From Deltaproteobacteria bacterium (lineage in GTDB: Bacteria > Myxococcota_A > Polyangia > Haliangiales > SHYZ01), in NCBI GenBank assembly GCA_016210055.1, contig JACQUZ010000115.1, forward strand, positions 1-49,091: a DNA stretch of 49,091 bases, read 5' to 3'. The notes under the pieces were generated by a model. That model saw only the letters and a program-made list of their open reading frames with translations. It was not told the DNA's origin and ran no database searches. This document shows positions 19,392 through 28,276 of this stretch, piece by piece; the first letter of the stretch is position 1; every line of letters begins with the position of its first letter. A program made the position numbers and the translations under genes.

Positions 19392-20507
19392 ATGAGAATC
19401 CTAGTCGTGGACGACGACGCAAGCGTGCGTGAGATGTTGGCCACGTGGCTAAACGTGGGGGGGCATGAAACAATCGCGGTGGAGACCGGGGAATCGGCCC
19501 TCTCGATCGCGAGAGACGAGATGCCAGACCTGGTCATCGTGGACCAATCGCTGCCCGGAATGAACGGCCTCGAGCTCACGCGCCACATCAAGGCCATGGC
19601 GGGGGAGGATTTCCTGCCCATCGTCATGCTCACGGGGCGGGACAATCTGAAGGAGCGCATGCTCGCGTACGACGCGGGCTGCGATGACTTGCTCGACAAG
19701 CCAGTGAGCGTGGGAGAGCTCAGGGCACGGGTCGGCGCTCATCTCGTGAGGCGAAGGCAGCACTCGGAGCTCAGGCGAGCCAACGAGAAGCTGCGCGACG
19801 CGCAAAGGCTCAAGGAGGATCTGGCCGCGCTCCTGGTGCATGACCTGCGCAACCCGCTGTCCACTCTCCGTGGAAATCTCGAGCTCCTGGATGGGGAGCT
19901 TTCGACCGCCCTCCCGCTCGTGCGCGATGTGCTCACCGACTGTCGGGAGCTAGCCGATCGCGCCCTGGGGATGGTAGGAGGCCTCTTGGATGTCGCGCAG
20001 CTCGAGGAGGGGCTGCTCCATGCGGAGCCTGTTGAGGTCGTACTGGCCGTCTTTCTCCCGAGCTGCGCGCGGTATCGGCGCCTCGACCTCGAAGCGAGAC
20101 GGCTCCGGCTCGATATACGGGTGGTCCCAGAGGACTTGCGCGCCGTTTTCGATCCAGACCTCCTCGGACGCTTGGTCGAGAACCTGATTGACAATGCCTT
20201 GCGCTACGCACCGACGAGCGGCTGCGTGTGCATGAGCGCAGAGCGCCAAGGGGACGACCTCGTGGTGAGCGTGGGCAACAACGGACCCCCGATTCCCGTC
20301 GAGGAGAGAGAGCGCATTTTCGGCAAGTGGTACCGCATTGAGGCAAGGCGGGCAGGTGCCCGCGCCAACCGTGGGCTCGGCCTCTACTTCTGCAAGCTCG
20401 CGGCAGAAGCGCATGGCGGAAGGATCGACGTCGAAGAGACTCCCGAGTTTCCCACCCTGTTCGTCCTTCGCATCCCCCAACCCAGGGGACAGGTGCCGAA
20501 CTCCTAA
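19392..20507 (+). CDS. Receiver-histidine kinase hybrid (N-terminal REC)
   Basis: 371 residues from ATG 19392; a GTG six bases earlier is possible. A receiver domain (1-115) comes first, with the acidic pair near residue 8, phospho-acceptor Asp51 (VIVDQSLPG) and Lys103 (LDKPVS). A coiled linker leads to HisKA with His150 (LLVHDLRNPLS) and HATPase_c with the N-box NLIDNALRYAP, a G1-like NNGPPIP (the usual Asp is Asn) and the G2 box RGLGLYFCK. No transmembrane helix is present, so it is cytoplasmic. The REC-first order suggests the kinase is controlled by another kinase or acts on it. Its stop overlaps the convergent DUF2079 gene stop. Confidence 0.92.
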   Translation: MRILVVDDDASVREMLATWLNVGGHETIAVETGESALSIARDEMPDLVIVDQSLPGMNGLELTRHIKAMAGEDFLPIVMLTGRDNLKERMLAYDAGCDDLLDKPVSVGELRARVGAHLVRRRQHSELRRANEKLRDAQRLKEDLAALLVHDLRNPLSTLRGNLELLDGELSTALPLVRDVLTDCRELADRALGMVGGLLDVAQLEEGLLHAEPVEVVLAVFLPSCARYRRLDLEARRLRLDIRVVPEDLRAVFDPDLLGRLVENLIDNALRYAPTSGCVCMSAERQGDDLVVSVGNNGPPIPVEERERIFGKWYRIEARRAGARANRGLGLYFCKLAAEAHGGRIDVEETPEFPTLFVLRIPQPRGQVPNS

Positions 20508-21835
20508 GGCGGCTCGCCGCGCTGCGACGACACGGCGTACTGTGTCCCCCTGCGGGCGACGGGGCGGCAAGCGAGATGGGCAAGAATGGCCGAAGGGGCT
20601 ACGACCTCCGCGTCCTTGGGGGTGCTCGCGACGAGGGAACGGCACAGGCGGCTCTGGTCATCGCTCACATAGGCGCTGGTCCTCCACTCTGGGGACCAAG
20701 GCGAGGCGCCGCGCAAGGCCCACGCCATGGCTGTCGCGGCGAGGAGCAGCGTCGGCGAGAGGGTCTTTTTTCCCTTGAGCCATAGGGCCAGGCGCGCGGC
20801 GCCGCACGTGGCCGACGCTGCGATGAAGGGGACCGCGGCGGTGATGTAGTGGGCCTGCATGGACCGCATTCCGGGGTAATCGCTGAGCACGTTGATGGCG
20901 ACGAGAGGCAGTGCTCCGGCTAGCCACCGTGGGGCAAGGAGCGGCAAGAACCCCACCTGCACGAGGAGCAGCAGGGGGTACAGAGGCCGATCGCCCGATA
21001 CGAGGTATTTCAAGAGATGTCCTGGCTGGGAAAGCGCCGCCCGAAGGACGCCCCCGACCCCTCCTTCGCCGCCGCCAAAATGGCTGAAATGCGCGCCAAA
21101 GGAGCCCGTGCGCGCATCCGGCAGGAAGTGCGGTTGTATCCCGAGGCAGTATCCGAAGAACCACGCGAGGCCGATCCCGCCAAGTGCCAGGCCCCAAGCC
21201 CTTTCACCAGGCGTTCTCCCGGGCGGGCGGACGGCAATGGTGAGGCCCGCGGCGGCCCCCTGCAGGCCGACGTCCTCGCGGAAGGTGAGGGCGAAGAGAA
21301 ACCAGGCGGCAGCGCGACGCATCTGCCCGGCGTCAAGCGCATTGACCATGGCGAGAAGCGGCCAAATCACCATGGTGGAAGGGTGAAAATCGTAGTCCAC
21401 GCACCGGGTTACCGTGGGGATGAGATAGATGGCGAGGGCTGCGGCGTGGGCCCACTTCTCCCCGAGGATGGGCCCGAGTCTCCTCTTGGACAGCGCCGTC
21501 GCGGGAAAAATCACGGCGCCCGCCATGGCTGCCTGGGCCACGAGCAAGAGCTCGGCAATCGGGACTCCGAGGCGAGCGGCCAGGGCAAAGGGTACGAGCA
21601 CGGGTTCAAGGTGGAGTCCCAAGATGTGGGGCGCGCCTACGACCGGTTGATCGTAGGTGCCGTGGGCCATGCCCCACACGAGGCGGACGTAGTACGCCAT
21701 GTCGAGGGAGCGGGAGTGGCAGGTCTCGTACCGCAAGAGGGATAGGCCTCCCATCAGCACCGTGAACACCGAGAAGGAGATCCACGTGGGAATGCCCGTC
21801 GAGGTTCTGGCCTTAGGGGGGGGGACTCGGAGCAT
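20504..21835 (-). CDS. DUF2079 membrane protein
   Basis: 443 residues with about ten or more membrane helices, including FSVFTVLMGGLSLL and ALALGGIGLAWFFGY-type segments. The family block is visible: RSLDMAYYVRLVWGMAHGTY, then a HILGLHLEPVLVPFALAARL loop and FHPSTMVIWPLLAMVNALDA, followed by REDVGLQ. DUF2079 proteins resemble GT-C-type membrane glycosyltransferases, but activity is unproven. The C-terminal tail is soluble. It converges with the receiver-kinase gene, the two stop codons sharing bases at 20504-20507. The divergent lipoprotein gene begins 83 nt from its ATG, so the promoters must share this short gap. Confidence 0.8.
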   Translation of the reverse strand: MLRVPPPKARTSTGIPTWISFSVFTVLMGGLSLLRYETCHSRSLDMAYYVRLVWGMAHGTYDQPVVGAPHILGLHLEPVLVPFALAARLGVPIAELLLVAQAAMAGAVIFPATALSKRRLGPILGEKWAHAAALAIYLIPTVTRCVDYDFHPSTMVIWPLLAMVNALDAGQMRRAAAWFLFALTFREDVGLQGAAAGLTIAVRPPGRTPGERAWGLALGGIGLAWFFGYCLGIQPHFLPDARTGSFGAHFSHFGGGEGGVGGVLRAALSQPGHLLKYLVSGDRPLYPLLLLVQVGFLPLLAPRWLAGALPLVAINVLSDYPGMRSMQAHYITAAVPFIAASATCGAARLALWLKGKKTLSPTLLLAATAMAWALRGASPWSPEWRTSAYVSDDQSRLCRSLVASTPKDAEVVAPSAILAHLACRPVARRGTQYAVSSQRGEPP

Positions 21836-21852
21836 GCGCTACCGCTTGATCG

Positions 21853-21882
21853 TTGACTCGGGTTTCGAGCTTGTCATACGGT
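21853..21882 (+). promoter_or_regulatory. Candidate promoter of the lipoprotein gene
   Basis: TTGACT at 21853-21858 and TACGGT at 21877-21882, spaced 18 nt, lie in the 83-nt gap between divergent genes. Five of six bases match the -35 consensus and three of six the -10. Confidence 0.35.
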
Positions 21883-21917
21883 CCGAGAATCTTTACGCGA
21901 AGCGGTCAGGAGGGGTC

Positions 21918-23354
21918 ATGAAATTCGTTCGAAATCTAGCTTGTTGGGGCGCCTTGTGCGTGACTTGGGCATGCGGCCCCGGGGAACGGCCAGGTCAAGG
22001 AAACGGCGACGCTGCGGTTCCCGACGCTGGTCGACCCGATGCGTCGATTGGGCCTACGGGGATTGTTTCGGGCACCGTGTGGGCTCCGGGCAATGCGCCC
22101 GGCTTGGCCCCGGCGGGACATGAGATCCCCGTTTTTGCCGCCATGGCATACCTCTCCCTTGCCGCTCCGGCCCCGATTCCGCAAGAGGTGTATTGCGATC
22201 GCTGCGTCGACCCGGTCGGTCACTACACGTTCAGCGACCCCAAGGGGAACTTTCAGCTCAAGAACATCAAGCCCGGGACCTACTGGCTGGTAATCCAAAA
22301 AGGGCAGTTCCGCCTCGATCAGCAAGTCGTCGTCGAGGGGAACCAGACACTCGCGCTGCCCACGCGGAACACGACGCTGCCCTCCCAGCACGATCCGGCC
22401 AACGGCAAGTGGGTTCCTCGCATCGCGCTCGCCGAGGGGAACTACGATCAGCTCGAGGACATCCTGGGCAAGATGGGGATGGGGACGGTCGACGACGAGG
22501 GGGCGCTCGTTGCCTCGAGCATCCCCGAGAACCTCCACATGTACAAGAACGTCGGTTCGATCCTCGGCGAGGGCTATGGCACCGGCAAGTTTGGCGCCGC
22601 GCACAGGGGGACCTTGAACGATCTGGTGGCCGACCTGTCGAAGATGAGCCAGTACCACATCATCTTTGTCCCGTGTTCTGCCGGCCCGAATACCGAGCTC
22701 TTCTCAAAGCCGGCGTACCGAGAGAACATCCGCAAGTATGTCCAGGCGGGCGGGAAGTTCTACGTCACCGATTGGTCCGCCGAATGGGAGGACGTCGTGT
22801 TCCCGGAGTTCATCCGCTTTGTCGCCGACCACGACACGCCGCCTGGTGCGGGCCAAAGCCAGTTCAACAAGGGGGATGGCGGCGGGGTGGAGAGCACCCC
22901 GGACTACCCCCGCGCCTACAACTCGTTCAACGCCAAGGCGGAACACGAAGAGCTAAACGAATGGCTCAACAACCAAGTCGGGCCCCTTGTCACCATTAGC
23001 GACCTGGGCACCATCGATTACTCCAAGACTGGCGTCATGGACGCCAATAACTTTGCCGTCGAAGGGAATTGGAACCGCATCGAGGAAACCCCTTCTGTGG
23101 TGATTGGTACGAACGAGGAGAACATGCCGGTGCGAAGCCAAGGGCAGCACTGGGTCGTTGGCGATTGGAGCAAGGGTGATTCGGTCCGGCATCCGTTGAC
23201 CGTGACGTTCGAGCCTGGCGGCTGTGGCCGCGTTCTCTTCTCGACCTACCACACCACGGAAGATGCCCACGCGGGACTGGTTCCGCAGGAACGAGTCCTG
23301 CTCTACCTGATCATGGAAATCGGCGTCTGCAAGAGCGGACCTATCATCGAGTAG
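21918..23354 (+). CDS. Lipoprotein with carboxypeptidase-regulatory-like domain
   Basis: 478 residues from ATG 21918, with a strong ribosome site (AGGAGG at 21909-21914). The open frame continues upstream but that part is unlikely to be translated. N-terminus: MKFVRNLACWGALCVTWACGPGER, a probable but non-ideal lipobox at WAC. An Asp/Gly-rich linker precedes a beta domain at about residues 48-125 with the carboxypeptidase regulatory pattern (GHYTFSDPKGNFQLKNIKPG; TYWLVIQKGQF). The C-terminal 350 residues hold alpha/beta segments such as YHIIFVPCSAGPNTE and GGKFYVTDWSAEWEDVVFP, similar in style to glutamine-amidotransferase-like folds found in surface lipoproteins. No catalytic set was identified. 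It is probably surface or periplasmic. Function unknown. Confidence 0.75.
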   Translation: MKFVRNLACWGALCVTWACGPGERPGQGNGDAAVPDAGRPDASIGPTGIVSGTVWAPGNAPGLAPAGHEIPVFAAMAYLSLAAPAPIPQEVYCDRCVDPVGHYTFSDPKGNFQLKNIKPGTYWLVIQKGQFRLDQQVVVEGNQTLALPTRNTTLPSQHDPANGKWVPRIALAEGNYDQLEDILGKMGMGTVDDEGALVASSIPENLHMYKNVGSILGEGYGTGKFGAAHRGTLNDLVADLSKMSQYHIIFVPCSAGPNTELFSKPAYRENIRKYVQAGGKFYVTDWSAEWEDVVFPEFIRFVADHDTPPGAGQSQFNKGDGGGVESTPDYPRAYNSFNAKAEHEELNEWLNNQVGPLVTISDLGTIDYSKTGVMDANNFAVEGNWNRIEETPSVVIGTNEENMPVRSQGQHWVVGDWSKGDSVRHPLTVTFEPGGCGRVLFSTYHTTEDAHAGLVPQERVLLYLIMEIGVCKSGPIIE

Positions 23355-23373
23355 CCTAGGGCCCGCCCGCCCG

Positions 23374-24087
23374 TTACCCCACCCCGAGATATGCTTTCCT
23401 GACCTCGTCCGAGGCGGCGAGCTTCTGCGCGCTGTCTGCCATGGCGACCTCTCCGACTTCGAGAACATAGCCGTGGCTTGCGACTTGGAGCGCCATGTGC
23501 GCGTTTTGCTCCACGAGCAAGATGGTGGTCCCGCTTTGGTTGATGTCTCGAATGATGCGGAAGATGGTCTGCACCACCTGCGGCGCCAAGCCCAGGGAGG
23601 GCTCGTCTAGGAGCAACAGGCGGGGCCGTGCGAGGAGGGCGCGGGCGATCGCGAGCATCTGCTGTTCACCGCCCGAGAGGGTCCCCGCGTTTTGATGCAG
23701 GCGCTCCCGAAGGCGTGGGAACAGCTCGAGAACCCGATCCCGATCCCTTGCCACCCCTTCTGGATCCTTGCGGGTAAACGCGCCGATGGCCAGGTTGTCG
23801 TCCACCGTGAGGTTGGCGAAGATCCCTCGCCCCTCGGGTGCGTGGGAGATCCCGAGCCGCACGATCTGGTGGGCAGCCTTTCCCGAAATGGGCTTGCCGT
23901 CAAAGACAATGGTGCCGCGCGTGGGCTTGATGAGGCCAGATATCGCTCGGAGGGTCGTCGACTTGCCAGCTCCATTAGCGCCAATGAGGGTCACCACTTG
24001 CCCTTCATTGACGGCCAGGCTGACCCCTTTTAGGGCGTGGATGGCCCCGTAATGAACGTCCAAGTCGCGTACTTCGAGGAGTGCCAT
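23374..24087 (-). CDS. livF: Branched-chain amino acid ABC transporter ATP-binding protein
   Basis: 237 residues; ATG 24087 gives the normal LivF start (MALLEVRDLDVHYG). Walker A is GANGAGKST, the signature LSGGEQQ and Walker B LLLLDEPSLGL, with the switch His in LLVEQN. The C-terminal AAS/EVRKAYLGVG is typical of LivF. It powers uptake of Leu/Ile/Val-type substrates together with LivG. It is the last gene of the minus-strand livKHMGF operon. Its ATG lies just inside the livG stop region, 2 nt apart, so translation should be coupled. Confidence 0.93.
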   Translation of the reverse strand: MALLEVRDLDVHYGAIHALKGVSLAVNEGQVVTLIGANGAGKSTTLRAISGLIKPTRGTIVFDGKPISGKAAHQIVRLGISHAPEGRGIFANLTVDDNLAIGAFTRKDPEGVARDRDRVLELFPRLRERLHQNAGTLSGGEQQMLAIARALLARPRLLLLDEPSLGLAPQVVQTIFRIIRDINQSGTTILLVEQNAHMALQVASHGYVLEVGEVAMADSAQKLAASDEVRKAYLGVG

Positions 24088-24088
24088 C

Positions 24089-24883
24089 CTAGTGTCCCGT
24101 CCCCGCATGGGCATTCTCGACCGGGGCGCCGAGGTAGGCTTCGATGACCTTGGGATCGCCTTGCACATCGGCCGGCGTTCCGTGCGAAATGACGACGCCG
24201 TGGTCGAGCACGGTGATCTTTTCGCACGTCTCCATGACGAGCCCCATGTCGTGCTCGATGAGGAGCACGGTGAGGCGGAATTCCTTGCGCACGAAGTCGA
24301 TGAGCTCCCGGAGATCTCTCTTCTCCTGGGGGTTCATGCCCGCCGCAGGCTCGTCGAGGAGAAGCACCTTGGGATCGGTAGCCAGGGCCCGCGCGATCTC
24401 GAGCCTCCTCTGTGCCCCGTAGGGGAGGTTCTTCGCCTGTTCCCGTTGGCGGTGGGAAAGCTTGAAGATCTCGAGGAGGCGGAGGGAACGCTCGTAAATG
24501 GCGCGTTCCTCGCCCAAGTGCCCGGGCGTTCGCAGGATCGCCGCGCCCATGGAACGCCTCGTCCGCAGGTGGCAAGCGATGCGGACGTTGTCGATGACCG
24601 AAAGCTCTCCGAAGAGGCGGATGTTTTGAAACGTGCGAGCAATGCCGGCAGAAGCGATCTGAAAAGGACGCAGCCCGTTCAAGGTCTTTCCGTCGAGCTT
24701 GATGGTTCCCTCCTGGGGCTGGTACACGCCCGTGAGCAGGTTAAAGACCGTGGTCTTGCCCGCTCCGTTGGGGCCGATGAGCCCCTGCAGGTCACCCGCC
24801 TCGAGCGCCAGGCGAAACCCCGCGACGGCCTTTAGGCCACCAAACGAGAGGGAGATGCGGTCCACGTCGAGAAGCGCGCTCAT
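24089..24883 (-). CDS. livG: Branched-chain amino acid ABC transporter ATP-binding protein
   Basis: 264 residues from ATG 24883, which shares bases with the livM stop (ATGA). Walker A is GPNGAGKTT, the signature region reads LPYGAQRRLEIARALATDPK and Walker B LLLDEPAAGMN, which is typical of LivG. The long insertion HLRTRRSMGAAILRTPGH after the Q-loop is also characteristic. It pairs with LivF to energise LivHM. The upstream in-frame extension is not needed. Confidence 0.93.
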   Translation of the reverse strand: MSALLDVDRISLSFGGLKAVAGFRLALEAGDLQGLIGPNGAGKTTVFNLLTGVYQPQEGTIKLDGKTLNGLRPFQIASAGIARTFQNIRLFGELSVIDNVRIACHLRTRRSMGAAILRTPGHLGEERAIYERSLRLLEIFKLSHRQREQAKNLPYGAQRRLEIARALATDPKVLLLDEPAAGMNPQEKRDLRELIDFVRKEFRLTVLLIEHDMGLVMETCEKITVLDHGVVISHGTPADVQGDPKVIEAYLGAPVENAHAGTGH

Positions 24884-25992
24884 CGCGTCACCTGGCGTGG
24901 CCCCATGCGAAGCCACTTGCGCACGTCGATCTCCCAGATTTCCCGGATGCCAAAGAGCCCTTGGGGCCGGACGATCATCATGACGATGAGGGAGAGGGCG
25001 TACACGATCATCCGGTAATCGGCGAACGAGCGGAGCATCTCCGGGAGAATCGTGAGGAGCATCGCCGCGAGCACGGCGCCCGATACCGAGCCCGTGCCTC
25101 CGAGGACGACCATGATCACGATGTCGAAGGACTTCTGGAACCCCAGCTCCCTGGGGTTTAGGGCGGTTCCCACCTCGTGCGCGAACAGGCCACCCGCAAT
25201 GCCGGCGAAGAATGCCGAAAGCACGAAGGCCTGGACCTTGAACTTGGTGGTGTTGATGCCCATCGCCTCGGCGGCGATTTCGTTCTCCCTAATGGAAAGA
25301 AACGCACGGCCAAAGCTCGACTCCTTGAGGCGATAGGCCACGACCAGGGTCAACGTGACGAAGACGTAGACCCAGAACACGGTCGTGTAAAAGGGGATCC
25401 CCGTGAACCCGAGAGACCCACCCAGCATGCCGAGGAGGGTGATTGGGCTCGCCTGGTCGATTTCTTCCTTGAGAAAGAGCACGTCGCCGGTCTGCTGCAG
25501 CAGAACCCGGATGATTTCACCAAAACCCAAGGTGACAATGGCGAGGTAATCGCCCCGAAGTCTCAACGAGGGCAATCCCACGACATATCCCGCGGCCGCC
25601 GCGGTGAGCCCGCCTGCAAGGCATCCGCAAAGGAAGAGGATGTCCCCGGAACCCAGGAACCCTCCATGGATTTCGGCGCTTCCCCAGAGGAGGAACGAGC
25701 CGTAGTAAGTCACGGCGCCAGCCATGTACCCACCGACGGCCATGAAGCCGGCGTGACCAATGGAGAACTGCCCCGTGAAGCCATTCACCACGTTCAACGA
25801 GACGGCCAGGATGATGTTAATGCCAATATCGGTGAAGATCTTTGCGTAAAACGGTCCAATCGCCGGAGCGAGCACGAGCTGGGCGACAAAGGACAGGCCG
25901 ATTCCGGCGATTACCGGGGCGAGAAATCGCGGCGCGGCCCGCACGGTAGAGGGTTCGAGGGATCGCGCCCTCTCGGCGAAGGACGAGCTCAT
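24880..25992 (-). CDS. livM: Branched-chain amino acid ABC transporter permease
   Basis: 370 residues from ATG 25992, whose last bases overlap the livH stop. A polytopic membrane protein of LivM type with the diagnostic NVVNGFTGQFSIGHAGFMAV and a later IRENEIAAEAMGINTTKFKV-containing EAA-like loop. Eight to ten helices are expected, ending near VMMIVRPQGLFG. It forms the membrane channel with LivH. An N-terminal soluble stretch of about 25 residues precedes the first helix. Confidence 0.93.
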   Translation of the reverse strand: MSSSFAERARSLEPSTVRAAPRFLAPVIAGIGLSFVAQLVLAPAIGPFYAKIFTDIGINIILAVSLNVVNGFTGQFSIGHAGFMAVGGYMAGAVTYYGSFLLWGSAEIHGGFLGSGDILFLCGCLAGGLTAAAAGYVVGLPSLRLRGDYLAIVTLGFGEIIRVLLQQTGDVLFLKEEIDQASPITLLGMLGGSLGFTGIPFYTTVFWVYVFVTLTLVVAYRLKESSFGRAFLSIRENEIAAEAMGINTTKFKVQAFVLSAFFAGIAGGLFAHEVGTALNPRELGFQKSFDIVIMVVLGGTGSVSGAVLAAMLLTILPEMLRSFADYRMIVYALSLIVMMIVRPQGLFGIREIWEIDVRKWLRMGPRQVTR

Positions 25993-26915
25993 CACACCTT
26001 CTCCATGACGGTCTTGCCGAGGAGCCCCGTGGGCCGGAACAGGAGCACCAAGATGAGGAGCGAAAACACGTACACGTCTCGGAGGTGCGGCGACAAGTAG
26101 GCCGCGCCGAAGAACTCCATGAGGCCGATCAAGAGCCCCCCGAGCATGGCCCCCCGCACGTTGCCAATCCCCCCCACCACCGCGGCGACGAACGCCTTGA
26201 GCCCCAGCAGCACCCAGGTGGCGTGTGCAGGCTGGTTAATCCCAGGGTACTTGGTGGCATAGAGGAACCCAGCCGCCGCAGCGAGGGCCGATCCGACGAC
26301 AAAGGTAAACGAGATGACGCCGTCCACGTTGATCCCCATGAGCGACGCTACGCGGGTGTCATAGGACACGGCCCGCATGGCGCGGCCGAGCTTGGTGCCA
26401 AAGATCAACCACTGGAGGATCGCCATGAGGGCCAACGCCAGCACGATCACCGTGACGTCGACGAGTCGGAAGTGGACGCTGGCCAGCGTGAAAAGCGTCT
26501 TGTCGGCAAAGAGCGCCGGCATGTTTTGAGGCTGCGTCCCAAAGACGAAGCGGAGCTGTCCCGTGTTCTGCAATAGCAACGAGATCCCAATTGCCGTTAT
26601 CAAGACATTGAGCCTGGGCGCACGGCGCAAGGGGCGATAGGCCAGGCGTTCGACGGTGAAGCCGAGTAATCCACAGGCAGCCATGGCGCTCACGAGCACG
26701 ACCAAAGCCGCCCAAGACGGGGAATTCTGCGCTTGGGCCCACCCGGCGGTCTTGGCGACCACGAAGGAGAGCCACGCGCCCACCATGAACACGTCCGAAT
26801 GGGCGAAGTTAATGAACTGGAGAATGCCATAGACCATCGTGTAGCCCAGCGCGATGAGCGCGTAGAGGCTTCCGACGGTCACGCCGTCAAAGAGCGTCTG
26901 GAGGAGCTTGGTCAC
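25992..26915 (-). CDS. livH: Branched-chain amino acid ABC transporter permease
   Basis: 307 residues, GTG start. It has the LivH signature TVGSLYALIALGYTMVYGIL followed by FINFAHSDVFM, and the conserved RAVSYDTRVASLMGINVD cytoplasmic loop. It ends with LFRPTGLLG, as family members do. It pairs with LivM. The binding-protein gene upstream ends 8 nt before this GTG. Confidence 0.94.
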   Translation of the reverse strand: MTKLLQTLFDGVTVGSLYALIALGYTMVYGILQFINFAHSDVFMVGAWLSFVVAKTAGWAQAQNSPSWAALVVLVSAMAACGLLGFTVERLAYRPLRRAPRLNVLITAIGISLLLQNTGQLRFVFGTQPQNMPALFADKTLFTLASVHFRLVDVTVIVLALALMAILQWLIFGTKLGRAMRAVSYDTRVASLMGINVDGVISFTFVVGSALAAAAGFLYATKYPGINQPAHATWVLLGLKAFVAAVVGGIGNVRGAMLGGLLIGLMEFFGAAYLSPHLRDVYVFSLLILVLLFRPTGLLGKTVMEKV

Positions 26916-26923
26916 GGAACCGA

Positions 26924-28138
26924 TTACTTCGACGGCTCGATCGTCGCGACGTAGGTGGGCTTGCCCCCCTTCACTTGCAGCATGACCGCCGGCTTCTGGG
27001 CGTTCCTGTCCTTGTCGATCGTGATGATGCCGGTCACTCCGTGGAAGTCCTTGGTTTGGGCCAGTGCAAGAGCGATGTCCGCACCCGAAAGGCTGGGCGA
27101 CCGCTCAATCGCGTGGAAGAGGATCTTGGCTGCGTCGTATCCAAGGGCGGCCAAGCCGTCGGGAACCTGGCCAAACTTGGCGGAGTACTTCCTTACAAAC
27201 TCCTGCACCTCGGGACGCTGCTCTTCATGTGAGTAATGGTTCGAGTAGTAGCTTCCTTCGATGGCGGCGCCGCCAATCTCGGCGAGCTTGGCGGAATCCC
27301 AACCGTCTCCGCCCAGGAACGGCACCTTGATGCCCAGCTTGCGCGCTTGCACCGCGATGTTGCCCACGTCGGTGTAGTAGCCGGGAAGGAAGATCGCGTC
27401 GGGGTTGGTTGCTCTGATGCTCGTCAGCTGGGCAGAAAAATCCGTCGCTCCCGCATCATAGGCTTGCTCGGTGGGTACCTGCCCGCCAATGTCCACGAAG
27501 GCTTTCTTGAAGTCGTCCTTCAGGCCTTTCGAATAGGCAGAGGCCTGATCGTAGAGGACAGCCACCTTGGCCGTCTTCAGGTTCTCGCGCGCGAACTTGG
27601 CCACTACGTAGCCCTGGAATTGGTCGATGAAGCACACGCGGAAGATCTTGTCGCCCACCATCGTGACGCGCATGTTGGTCGACGACGGGCTCACCATGGG
27701 GACGCCGTATTTCTGCGCCACGGCGCCGCCTGCCAAGGATAGGGACGAAGCAACTTCCCCAATGATGGCGACCACCTTGTCGTCGTTGATGAGCCTAGTG
27801 ACCGCCGTACCAGCCTCTTGAGTCTTGCCCTGGTCGTCGTAGGTCTTGAGCTCGACCTTCTTCCCCTTGACTCCTCCCTGCGTGTTTTGCTCCTCGAGAC
27901 CCAAGATGATCCCGTTGTGCGTCGACTGGCCGAACGTGGCCTCCGAGCCCGTCAGCGAGCCGTACTCGCCGATGAGCACGGTGGTCGGCTCTGGAGTCGG
28001 GTCCTTTGGCGGAAGCTCACCTGTCGTCTTTGAGTTGGGGGTCGGGGCTGCGCTCGACTTGCTGCTATCGCCGCGCATCTTGTCACAGCCGGTTGCGAGA
28101 AGGAGCGCCCAGAGGAGCGGGAGCGCACCGAGGTTCAT
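26924..28138 (-). CDS. livK: Branched-chain amino acid ABC transporter substrate-binding lipoprotein
   Basis: 404 residues from ATG 28138; an upstream start at 28192 would add 18 residues before the signal sequence and is less likely. Signal/lipobox: LLWALLLATGCDK. A Ser/Pro/Thr linker follows, then a type I periplasmic-binding fold with IGEYGSLTGSEATFGQS, LINDDKVVAIIGEV, and the hinge-type KTAKVAVLYDQ and DGWDSAKL segments. It is first in the operon and probably the most highly expressed, but I saw no clear ribosome site. Amino-acid substrate is inferred from the LivHMGF context. Related proteins bind amides, urea or other small molecules. Confidence 0.9.
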   Translation of the reverse strand: MNLGALPLLWALLLATGCDKMRGDSSKSSAAPTPNSKTTGELPPKDPTPEPTTVLIGEYGSLTGSEATFGQSTHNGIILGLEEQNTQGGVKGKKVELKTYDDQGKTQEAGTAVTRLINDDKVVAIIGEVASSLSLAGGAVAQKYGVPMVSPSSTNMRVTMVGDKIFRVCFIDQFQGYVVAKFARENLKTAKVAVLYDQASAYSKGLKDDFKKAFVDIGGQVPTEQAYDAGATDFSAQLTSIRATNPDAIFLPGYYTDVGNIAVQARKLGIKVPFLGGDGWDSAKLAEIGGAAIEGSYYSNHYSHEEQRPEVQEFVRKYSAKFGQVPDGLAALGYDAAKILFHAIERSPSLSGADIALALAQTKDFHGVTGIITIDKDRNAQKPAVMLQVKGGKPTYVATIEPSK

Positions 28139-28262
28139 CGTTGTGCTGCGGGACAACGCGTGGAACCGCTTCGTCGATCGCTTTGCCACCACGGAGGCCT
28201 CCTTGGAAGTCCAATTCCGATACCCGACGTCTTGGGGGGTGTCAAGGATGTGTTGGCTGAGC

Positions 28263-28268
28263 TATAAG
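28263..28268 (+). promoter_or_regulatory. Candidate -10 of a leaderless transcript for the BMP importer
   Basis: TATAAG lies only 9 nt before the GTG at 28277, so a start at the usual distance would place the mRNA 5' end within a base or two of the start codon. No ribosome site is seen. The -35 at 16-17 nt is poor. Confidence 0.35.
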
Positions 28269-28276
28269 ACAGCGGC

